NCBI GenBank assembly: GCA_021772195.1
Contig: JAJFML010000210.1
Span: 1 to 6,071, forward strand
Origin: Chlamydiota bacterium
GTDB taxonomy: Bacteria; Chlamydiota; Chlamydiia; Chlamydiales; SM23-39
Direction: 5' to 3'
DNA length: 6,071 nucleotides
Part shown: in pieces, positions 1 through 5,279 of the stretch
Numbering within the stretch: position 1 is the first letter of the stretch
Layout of the letters: the number at the start of each line of letters is the position of its first letter
Notes under the pieces: model-generated
Databases searched by the model: none
The model's input: only the letters and a program-made list of their open reading frames with translations
What the model was told of the DNA's origin: nothing
Program-made: the position numbers and the translations under genes

Positions 1-1
1 T

Positions 2-322
2 TCTTGGCATACCATTCGTCCAACTTTGGGCTTTATGATGACTTTGAGAGGCTCGACCTATCTCTATCTGGGTTTTGGATTTGATTGGATTTTGAAAAAA
101 CGCTTTATTCTCTCGCCAAATTTTGCAGCAGGTTGGTATTCAAAAGGGGGAGGGAAAGATTTAGGATTTCCTTTAGAATTTAGATCAGGAATTGAGATGG
201 CTTGGTGTTTTAGAAATGCATCTAGAGCAGGTGTTCATTTTTACCATCTTTCAAATGCAAGTATGGGTTGGAAAAATCCAGGAGAAGAATCTCTTGTTTT
301 CTTCTTTTCATTACCAATATAG
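2..322 (+). CDS. pagL: Lipid A 3-O-deacylase, PagL family (5' end missing)
   Basis: The reading frame is open from the left edge to a TAG at 320-322, giving 106 visible C-terminal residues; the signal peptide and first strands lie outside the window. PagL is an outer-membrane beta-barrel esterase that removes the 3-O-linked acyl chain of lipid A. The signature is clear: YHLSNAS, then NPGEES. The catalytic His (245-247) and Ser (251-253) are two residues apart and a Glu (287-289) follows 14 residues after the His, the same spacing as His126/Ser128/Glu140 of Pseudomonas PagL. Alternating aromatic and hydrophobic segments (for example the TYLYLGFGFDW stretch near the start) fit beta strands, and the chain ends in a hydrophobic strand FFFSLPI. 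An ATG-like start inside the window would remove barrel strands, so I treat the gene as 5'-truncated by the window. It sits 11 bases upstream of a hydrolase gene, probably as one operon. The family call is confident; activity is inferred. Confidence 0.88.
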   Translation, partial: SWHTIRPTLGFMMTLRGSTYLYLGFGFDWILKKRFILSPNFAAGWYSKGGGKDLGFPLEFRSGIEMAWCFRNASRAGVHFYHLSNASMGWKNPGEESLVFFFSLPI

Positions 323-326
323 AGGA
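321..326 (+). promoter_or_regulatory. Ribosome binding site AGAGGA of the YheT-like gene
   Basis: AGAGGA lies 7 bases before the ATG at 334 and overlaps the TAG stop of the upstream pagL frame. It decides the start of the hydrolase and suggests coupling of the two genes. Confidence 0.7.
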
Positions 327-333
327 AAAAATT

Positions 334-1308
334 ATGTTTGAAGAACTACCATTTGAAGAACACAAGCTTTTTTCAGGGGCTAATTTTCAAACGATCATGG
401 GTAGTTTTTTTCACTTTTTAAGTGAGCCTAGCTCAGAGACAAAGCTTTTGACTTTGCCAGACGGTGATAAGATGTCTTTAGAGATCACAACACCAAATGG
501 TTGGAATAATAGGGGTAAGACGGTAGTTCTTGTCCACGGGCTTTGTGGGTCGCACAAATCGACTTACATGATCCGGCTTGCAAGCCATTTTCAGACAGTA
601 AATGTTCGCACTGTTAGATTAAATATGAGGGGTTGCGGATCTTCCAAGGGGCTGGCTAAGAAGCCTTATCATATGGGAAGATCAGATGATGTTCTCTTTG
701 CTCTTAACTATTTGGTAAAAGAGACTCCAAATTCTTCCTTAACACTAATTGGTTTTTCTATGGGTGCAAACGTGGTGCTTAAGTTGGGGGGAGAGTTAGG
801 ATCTAGATTTCAAGGTTTATTGAATCAGATAATTTCAATTTCACCGCCTGCAGATATCATTGCCAATATGAAAAAATTTCAGCAAAGATCAGGTAGATTA
901 TATGAAAAATTCTTTCTTCACTCTCTATTAAAAGAGGTGAAAATTAGAAAAAAAATCTATCCGGATTTGCCAGATGTTGAATTTCCCAATAATCTCACTT
1001 TTCATCATTTTGACGATCTATATACAGCCCCTTTAAGTGGATTTGAGGGAGCTACAGATTATTATAAAAAGTCTTCGTCTAAAAAATATGTTCCTGAAAT
1101 TGCAGTAAAGTGCCGCATTCTCTTTGCAAAAGATGATCCTGTAGTAGATCCACATCTATTAGACGATCTTACTCTTCCTAGTAACGTGAAGCTCTACAAA
1201 ACAGAGAAGGGCGGGCATTTAGGGTTCTTTTCTAGGAAAAGGCATGGAGTGCATGGAAATAGGTGGATGGATCATACTCTAGATCGCTGGATTTTCGAGG
1301 AAGCGTAA
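334..1308 (+). CDS. YheT-family alpha/beta hydrolase
   Basis: This 324-residue protein has the length and layout of the YheT/COG0429 branch of alpha/beta hydrolases, predicted cytoplasmic esterases of unknown physiological substrate. The N terminus has the family's typical segment (PFEEHKLFSGANFQTI, residues 6-21). The oxyanion HG (68-69) lies in VVLVHGLCGS, followed by NMRGCGSS (98-104). The nucleophile elbow GFSMGAN places Ser142 as nucleophile, AKDDPVVDP holds the acid (Asp267 or 268), and EKGGHLGFF holds His295, so the triad is intact. I chose the ATG at 334 because AGAGGA (321-326) sits 7 bases upstream. Longer frames starting within the pagL gene have no such site and add a sequence unlike the family. 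The ribosome site overlaps the pagL stop codon, suggesting translational coupling. It ends one base before the stop of the opposing transporter gene. A role in acyl-chain or lipid turnover beside PagL is only an inference from position. Confidence 0.87.
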   Translation: MFEELPFEEHKLFSGANFQTIMGSFFHFLSEPSSETKLLTLPDGDKMSLEITTPNGWNNRGKTVVLVHGLCGSHKSTYMIRLASHFQTVNVRTVRLNMRGCGSSKGLAKKPYHMGRSDDVLFALNYLVKETPNSSLTLIGFSMGANVVLKLGGELGSRFQGLLNQIISISPPADIIANMKKFQQRSGRLYEKFFLHSLLKEVKIRKKIYPDLPDVEFPNNLTFHHFDDLYTAPLSGFEGATDYYKKSSSKKYVPEIAVKCRILFAKDDPVVDPHLLDDLTLPSNVKLYKTEKGGHLGFFSRKRHGVHGNRWMDHTLDRWIFEEA

Positions 1309-1309
1309 T

Positions 1310-2830
1310 TTAGACACCTTCTTTTTGAGGCTCGGTATCTGCACTTTCCACATCTCCCGTCTTCTCTAGAAATTGCTTATTAAGCGATTTAATAGAAGTA
1401 ATCCAGAAAAAGACAGTGATAGTCATAAAGGGAAGTAAGAGGTTGGAAATAGAGAGGACGGAGCCTGTTCCTACCATCTGAATTAGCGCAAGTTGAATCC
1501 AAGCAGATCCGGACTTCCCGAGTCTTGATCCTACAACGTCGATAGCAGCCTTTCCCTTTACCTTTAACTCTTGATCAAGCGGAATATAGGACATCTCTTT
1601 TGTTGGATCAAAGAAGGAGTATTTGACCACTTTACTCGAGATGTTTTGGAATGTTCCAAAAATAACAATAAGAAGAAGTGGACTGATTCCAAACATGGCT
1701 GTAAGTGGCTCTAGAATATGCTGAGTTTGTAGAAGTAGGAAAAAGAGTACGCCTGTAACTCCGACAACGATAGGTGTGATTTGTGCGCTAAAATGCCAGC
1801 CAAAGAAGCGTATGATTCCTCCCCCTAAGAAAAAGGCTGTAAAGAGAGAAACTGCACCTACAATAGAGGTGACCATTCCCATAAAGGCTTGGTAATCAGA
1901 AGCATTTGGAAACTGCAGCTTTAGGTTGGCTTTCCAAGATACTTCAACAAGGTTAATAGCGAGGCCATATCCCAGTACCATAATGGCAATATTGCGAAGG
2001 TATTTGGAAGCGGCAATCAGTTTGAGTCCCTGAAAGAGCGATAATTTTGTCTTTGTCTTTTCTTGAGAGACAATTTTTTCCGGATTATGGAGTTTTGGAT
2101 CGGTCAAAACATATTTTGTCACCCACCAATGCAGCCCCATAACAAGAAGACCAAAGAAGGTAATGCATAGAGAGAGGGATTGGATTGTAAATAGGAAATG
2201 GGTGTGCGCATATTTGTGGGCATAATAGCCAACTAGAGGCCCGGTACAAAGTGCAGCCAGATCCCCTGCTGCGATAAATAGGGTGTAGTATCTTTTAGCG
2301 TCACCAATAACGTTGATTTGGTTACAAAATCCCCAAAATAGCATGAAAATGACTAGAGGTGCCCAGAGTTCGGCTACGACAAAGAAGATGGTTTGCATCC
2401 AGTTGCGAAAAATCGCAACCCAGTGAGAATATTCAGCTCCATAATTAGCAACTAAAAGATCCGCTGTCTGATGAGGGCTTAAGAGATCTTTTTGAGGATA
2501 AAGAATAAAACTGTAGACGAGAAAAAAAATGAGGAAACAGGAGATAATTCCATAGAACAGAGTTGATCTCTTAAAATGGTTGGAGAGCTTTGAGTAGAGA
2601 AGAGTTACGAGAAGCGCGACGGGTAGAACAATCCAGCCCTTTAATACCGGTATTACTTCAGCTCCAGATCCTTTTCCTGTTACAATAAAGGTGTCTTTCA
2701 TGGAAAACAAAATCCCGTAGATAAACGAGATAAAGAATTTAATTAAAAGAAGAGGAATGAGCTTTTTGTGCTCGTATCGCTGGATGGGCCATAGTCTACT
2801 ACGCCACTTTCCAAAGGATTGTTCAGACAT
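1310..2830 (-). CDS. NTT-family nucleotide transporter (chlamydial ATP/ADP translocase type)
   Basis: This 506-residue polytopic membrane protein belongs to the TLC ATP/ADP transporter family used by Chlamydiae, Rickettsiales and plastids to exchange or import nucleotides across the inner membrane. From memory of chlamydial Npt1, the match runs full length. It starts with FGKWRSRLWPI and continues through MKDTFIV...GSGAEVIP (Lys45), FRNW and AELW (Glu154), and INLVEVSWK...LKLQFP (Glu296), ending with the KVKGKAAIDVV segment (about 423-433). These carry the charged residues (Lys/Glu/Glu/Lys) known to matter for transport. About 11-12 hydrophobic helices are visible, with a hydrophilic C-terminal tail. 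I place the start at 2830 because family similarity begins there. The same frame is open 30 codons further to an ATG at 2920, but that extension has no family resemblance, and neither start has a good ribosome site. Chlamydial paralogues differ in substrate (ATP/ADP, NTP/H+, NAD), so the substrate cannot be assigned. It is convergent with the hydrolase gene, one base apart. Confidence 0.93.
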   Translation of the reverse strand: MSEQSFGKWRSRLWPIQRYEHKKLIPLLLIKFFISFIYGILFSMKDTFIVTGKGSGAEVIPVLKGWIVLPVALLVTLLYSKLSNHFKRSTLFYGIISCFLIFFLVYSFILYPQKDLLSPHQTADLLVANYGAEYSHWVAIFRNWMQTIFFVVAELWAPLVIFMLFWGFCNQINVIGDAKRYYTLFIAAGDLAALCTGPLVGYYAHKYAHTHFLFTIQSLSLCITFFGLLVMGLHWWVTKYVLTDPKLHNPEKIVSQEKTKTKLSLFQGLKLIAASKYLRNIAIMVLGYGLAINLVEVSWKANLKLQFPNASDYQAFMGMVTSIVGAVSLFTAFFLGGGIIRFFGWHFSAQITPIVVGVTGVLFFLLLQTQHILEPLTAMFGISPLLLIVIFGTFQNISSKVVKYSFFDPTKEMSYIPLDQELKVKGKAAIDVVGSRLGKSGSAWIQLALIQMVGTGSVLSISNLLLPFMTITVFFWITSIKSLNKQFLEKTGDVESADTEPQKEGV

Positions 2831-3082
2831 TTTTTGAAATACTACCGTTCTGTCATCGCCTGTTAAAAATAGGTATTTTAAAGGAATCTCTGATTTATAG
2901 CTATAGCTCAGATTTTTCATAAAATCATTAGTAGAGATGGTGTTGAAAGGGGGGTATTGGTTTAATAATTTAATGATAAAAATTTATTTATTAAGTATAA
3001 ATAATAATAAAATCTTTATTTCTTTAGCTAGAATAGCTCCGTTATAATATGACGCGAGAAATTAATAACATAAGAGAGTTCT
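2831..3082. other. AT-rich divergent intergenic region
   Basis: This spacer separates the leftward transporter from the rightward EEP locus. Bases 2960-3020 are almost pure A/T. Bases 2831-2920 could instead code for an N-terminal extension of the transporter. On the reverse strand a TATACT (2999-2994) could be a -10 box for the transporter, but no TTGACA-like -35 accompanies it, so I do not call it as a promoter. The rightward promoter is listed separately. I see no RNA gene. Confidence 0.6.
3019..3048 (+). promoter_or_regulatory. Putative sigma70-type promoter for the EEP locus
   Basis: A perfect TATAAT lies at 3043-3048, 35 bases before the ATG at 3083, so the predicted leader is roughly 28 bases. 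The -35 is weak: TTTCTT at 3019-3024 with an 18-base spacer. An inverted repeat, AGCTA-GAA-TAGCT (3026-3038), fills the spacer and could be an operator, which is speculative. Confidence 0.5.
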
Positions 3083-3262
3083 ATGCTTAAAATAGCATCC
3101 GATTTAATAGCTAGAAGGTTCTATCCTGAAGGATATCATATAAAATATTCTAAAATGGATCTAGAGAGCGTTAAAAGAGGAGAGTATCACACTCACCTAT
3201 CTTCTACTCAAGAAAAGATACACCAAGCACTAGAAGCTTTAAATAAACCTGGCAGACTGTGA
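3083..3262 (+). CDS. 59-residue N-terminal fragment of the broken EEP gene
   Basis: This is the only part of the broken locus with an ordinary start: ATG 3083, ribosome site AAGAGAG, and a TATAAT 35 bases upstream. It encodes a charged, soluble 59-residue peptide beginning MLKIASDLIARRFYPEGYHI and ending NKPGRL before TGA 3260-3262. I do not recognise it as a domain. The frame continues open after the TGA directly into the EEP part, so I read it as the detached N terminus rather than an independent small protein, although it is probably still translated if the promoter works. Confidence 0.55.
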   Translation: MLKIASDLIARRFYPEGYHIKYSKMDLESVKRGEYHTHLSSTQEKIHQALEALNKPGRL

Positions 3263-3361
3263 GCTCAATCCTTCTTTAAAATAGTAAGACCTAACCCCGG
3301 GAAAGATAAGGGGAGTTTATTCCTAGCAACTTCAACAAGAGTCTACCATTTTGTAAGACTT

Positions 3362-4534
3362 TTGTTGTTGACAGTTCCTGCAATTCTTACCTTCTCAACC
3401 TCAATGATTGGTAGATCTATCGTTCATAAAAATAGGCCAGCTATAAGTTATATCGATAACTCTAAAAATGTCGAAAAACCATCTCAAGCGTCAAGACTCT
3501 CAAAGGAAAGTCCCCTTCATTTACGCACTCATAATGTGGGGCTGATCACAGATGGTATTAGCACTGCAAATGACTTGAGAAATGTGCAAGTTAGAGCAAA
3601 AGAGCTTGCAGATAGTATTACAAGCGATGAGAAACAGCCGGAGGTCATCGTCTTCCAGGAAACCTTTAATGAAGATGCCACAAGAGAGCTCGCAGAAGGA
3701 ATTAAAAAAGATTATCCCTATATCATTCATAATGTGGCGCCTCATCTTAGCGGTTTTAATAGCGGCTGCATGATTGCTAGTAAATACCCGATGGAAAATG
3801 TAGAGTTTTACAAATTTGATGGAATGATTGATGGCGATAGAAATCTCGCTCCTAGAGGTATAACCAAAGTAGAGCTAAATCTAGATGGTAAGAAGGTTCA
3901 GATATTTGGTGCTCATACGCAATCATTTCTGGGAGAAGAGAGAGTAAATGTTCGTCTAGAACAAATGACCTACCTTCGAGATATTATGAGAAGAGAGAAA
4001 GAGATCTCTCCTAATGTTCACCAGATAGCAGTAGGCGATTTAAATACAGCAGCTGTGACTGCATGGGCAGAAGACAACTATTTAGAGCACCCAGAAAAAA
4101 AGGTTCAAGACTATATCTTTACCCGTTTCAATGATCTCTTTTTGAAAGATCATTTTGCCTATAGCGGCCAAAGATCAAGCGGCCAGCCCCACTTTTTAGC
4201 ATCTGACAACAAGGCAATGAGGGTTCAAGGGCTTGAAGAGCCTTCTGGAAGCTGGTACCAAGGGCCTTATGAAGAAAAGCCTTTTTTAGTAAAACAGGCA
4301 GTAAAAAATGAGTCTGAATTTTTACAGCTGCGCGATCAAGAAAAAAGCTCATGGGGTAAGCCTGCATGGTATCAGAAGCAAGAGGCGAATACCTGTCGTT
4401 TTGATTACATTTTAACTCCCAATGATTCAGAACTAGATGGCAAAGCAGAAATTCGTAGAATTCGCGTTCCATTTGGTTCTCAAAGTGCATCTTCCTGTAG
4501 ATGCTCTTATTCATCTACGAGAAAAAGCGGTTGA
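3362..4534 (+). CDS. EEP-domain fragment downstream of the internal stop
   Basis: This is the longest stop-free piece with a nominal start codon, a TTG at 3362, giving 390 residues. It holds a hydrophobic segment (about residues 1-17) and the EEP domain with Asn58, Glu100, His185, Asp226/Asn228 and Asp348. The TTG has no ribosome site and falls inside the hydrophobic segment; the next in-frame ATG, at 3401-3403, has none either. The frame is already open from 3263. I therefore doubt it is translated independently. After residue 375 the frame is wrong: the last 15 residues (ASSCRCSYSSTRKSG) replace the expected SDHLPV-type ending. Treat it as part of the pseudogene at 3083-4586. Confidence 0.45.
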   Translation: MLLTVPAILTFSTSMIGRSIVHKNRPAISYIDNSKNVEKPSQASRLSKESPLHLRTHNVGLITDGISTANDLRNVQVRAKELADSITSDEKQPEVIVFQETFNEDATRELAEGIKKDYPYIIHNVAPHLSGFNSGCMIASKYPMENVEFYKFDGMIDGDRNLAPRGITKVELNLDGKKVQIFGAHTQSFLGEERVNVRLEQMTYLRDIMRREKEISPNVHQIAVGDLNTAAVTAWAEDNYLEHPEKKVQDYIFTRFNDLFLKDHFAYSGQRSSGQPHFLASDNKAMRVQGLEEPSGSWYQGPYEEKPFLVKQAVKNESEFLQLRDQEKSSWGKPAWYQKQEANTCRFDYILTPNDSELDGKAEIRRIRVPFGSQSASSCRCSYSSTRKSG

Positions 4535-4573
4535 AAAGGTTTCAGCTTTACAGAGAGTCAGAGGGTTTTTTAG

Positions 4574-4591
4574 CAGTATTTTCTAATACTG
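4574..4591 (+). terminator. Terminator-like hairpin at the end of the EEP locus
   Basis: CAGTATT (4574-4580), loop TTCT, AATACTG (4585-4591) form a perfect 7-bp stem, followed by ATTTTCTTATC. It is GC-poor and the T-tract is interrupted, so it is a weak intrinsic terminator. It overlaps the TAA (4584-4586) that ends the restored EEP frame, supporting that as the original gene end. Confidence 0.45.
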
Positions 4592-4626
4592 ATTTTCTTA
4601 TCTGTTTCATAGCTGTAAATAAATAA

Positions 4627-4656
4627 TTGACAACTATTGATAGTTTTTTCTCTAAT
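4627..4656 (+). promoter_or_regulatory. Sigma70-type promoter of the histone-like gene
   Basis: A consensus -35 TTGACA (4627-4632), an 18-base spacer and TCTAAT (4651-4656, one mismatch to TATAAT) predict transcription starting near 4663 and a leader of about 27 bases. The spacer contains an inverted repeat AACTAT-TG-ATAGTT (4632-4645) just before a run of six T. Confidence 0.65.
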
Positions 4657-4677
4657 GAGGTAACAACGACAAACTTT

Positions 4678-4682
4678 AAGGG
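4678..4682 (+). promoter_or_regulatory. Ribosome binding site AAGGG of the histone-like gene
   Basis: AAGGG lies 7 bases before ATG 4690 but only 1 base before ATG 4684, which fixes the start at 4690 (MAKKPRKK). A TTG at 4627 in the same frame is the -35 box, not a start. Confidence 0.65.
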
Positions 4683-4689
4683 TATGATT

Positions 4690-5268
4690 ATGGCCAAGAA
4701 GCCCCGAAAAAAAGCTGCTAAGAAGACGACTTCTAGAAAAAAGACTACCTCTAGAAAAAAAACTGCTCGCAAAAAGACCGTAGCTAGAAAGAAAACTACT
4801 GCTCGTAAAAAGACTACAGTTAGGAAGAAAACAGTACGCAAGAAAGTGGCTAGTAAAAAGACAGCTGCACCAAAGAAAAAAACATCGAACCTTAAGGTAA
4901 ATGATATAAAATCTCTAAATAAGGTCATTGATAATATCCTTAAATTAACAACGAAGATCGAAAAAAAAGAGAGCGAGATTCAAAAATCTGTCGATAAGAC
5001 ACAGAAAATGATGTTTTCAACGAAAGATCAACTAAAAAGATTTGAGTGTGTCCTTAAAATGGAAGGCTTGAAGATGGAAGGATTTAAATATGTCGAAAAA
5101 GAATATCAGACAATGAGTCCTCTCTTCAATGAAGCTTATAAATATGCGTTCCGAATAGGCGGTCTCATTCAAGATGATTTTCTTAACATCTGTCAAGATC
5201 TAGCAAAAGGCCTCAATCTACCTATGATTGTGAAAGACCTAAAAAAGATGAAAATGGACCTTAGATAG
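4690..5268 (+). CDS. Histone H1-like (Hc2-type) basic protein with helical C-terminal domain
   Basis: This 192-residue protein has two distinct halves. Residues 1-64 hold 33 Lys/Arg and no acidic residue (the first acidic residue is Asp72). They form imperfect repeats of the type (T/A)(S/A/V)RKKT(T/V) over residues 14-57, like the AlaLys-rich tails of chlamydial Hc2 and H1-like proteins that bind and compact DNA in the late developmental stage. Residues 68-192 are of mixed charge and probably helical. The stretch 72-137 looks like a coiled coil and is followed by a more hydrophobic segment (YKYAFRIGGLIQDDF, 150-164); I do not recognise this domain. A small repeat KMEGLKMEGF lies at 123-132. 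In Chlamydia, Hc1 carries its basic tail at the C terminus and Hc2 is basic over most of its length, so the order here is unusual. It has its own promoter and a ribosome site, and converges on the methyltransferase. DNA binding is inferred from composition. Confidence 0.78.
   Translation: MAKKPRKKAAKKTTSRKKTTSRKKTARKKTVARKKTTARKKTTVRKKTVRKKVASKKTAAPKKKTSNLKVNDIKSLNKVIDNILKLTTKIEKKESEIQKSVDKTQKMMFSTKDQLKRFECVLKMEGLKMEGFKYVEKEYQTMSPLFNEAYKYAFRIGGLIQDDFLNICQDLAKGLNLPMIVKDLKKMKMDLR
4729..4860 (+). repeat. Imperfect tandem repeats encoding the RKKT tail
   Basis: Tandem units of mainly 15 or 18 bases encode variants of TSRKKT, ARKKTV, ARKKTT and VRKKT. The codons for the same residues differ between most units (aga, cgc, cgt, agg for Arg). 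Two early units are nearly identical (tctagaaaaaa). Variation in copy number between strains would be expected. Confidence 0.7.
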
Positions 5269-5279
5269 CGATCTATCTA
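5262..5279. terminator. Stem-loop shared by two convergent genes
   Basis: TAGATAG (5262-5268), loop CGAT, CTATCTA (5273-5279) make a perfect 7-bp stem filling the 8-base gap. The arms contain the TAG stop of the histone-like gene (5266-5268) and the TAG stop of the methyltransferase on the other strand (5279-5277). TTTCTC follows on the plus strand; no T-run follows on the minus strand. It is a plausible but weak terminator. Confidence 0.45.

Larger units (their letters stand above)
3083..4586 (+). pseudogene. EEP-superfamily phosphodiesterase gene, broken by an in-frame TGA and a 3' frameshift
   Basis: One reading frame runs from ATG 3083 (AAGAGAG ribosome site at 3072-3078) to 4534, broken only by a TGA at 3260-3262. 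The original product would be about 501 residues: a 60-residue N terminus, a short linker, a hydrophobic segment encoded around 3350-3412 (VRLLLLTVPAILTF), then an EEP domain. EEP enzymes are Mg-dependent phosphodiesterases, including nucleases, sphingomyelinases and inositol phosphatases. The visible motifs are HNVG (Asn), VIVFQETF (metal-binding Glu), GAHTQ (His), AVGDLNTA (Asp and Asn) and CRFDYIL. The last motif, SDH, is broken: in frame the sequence reads QSASSC. Inserting two bases after 4487 would give QSDHLPVDALIHLREKA, ending at TAA 4584-4586. Loss of SDH removes the general-base His, and the TGA separates the start from the domain. Intact motifs elsewhere suggest recent decay; sequencing error remains possible. 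Substrate is unknown; a secreted sphingomyelinase-like effector is only a guess. Confidence 0.82.

Noticed and set aside
268..333. Longer start for the YheT-like gene inside pagL
   Set aside because: No ribosome site, and the added residues are just pagL read in another frame; ATG 334 has a well-spaced AGAGGA.
3122..3135. TATCC-TGAA-GGATA hairpin
   Set aside because: Short, lies inside coding sequence near the start of the EEP locus, and has no flanking signal; probably chance.
3260..3262. TGA recoded as tryptophan or selenocysteine
   Set aside because: The other genes use TGA nowhere in frame, Chlamydiae use TGA as stop, and no selenocysteine-type hairpin is evident just downstream.
3368..3373. 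TTGACA as a promoter for the EEP fragment
   Set aside because: No -10-like hexamer at 16-18 bases (the bases there read about CTTCTC), and it falls in coding sequence.
3521..3773. Short frames on both strands within the EEP gene
   Set aside because: Shadows of the EEP reading frame, with no ribosome site or motif.
4128..4514. 128-codon reverse-strand frame opposite the EEP domain
   Set aside because: It lies antisense to a region with clear EEP motifs, and its translation shows no recognisable domain.
4548..4928. 126-codon reverse-strand frame rich in Phe/Val/Leu
   Set aside because: It is the antisense shadow of the RKKT repeats; its hydrophobic repeats are the complement of Lys/Arg codons, not a membrane protein.
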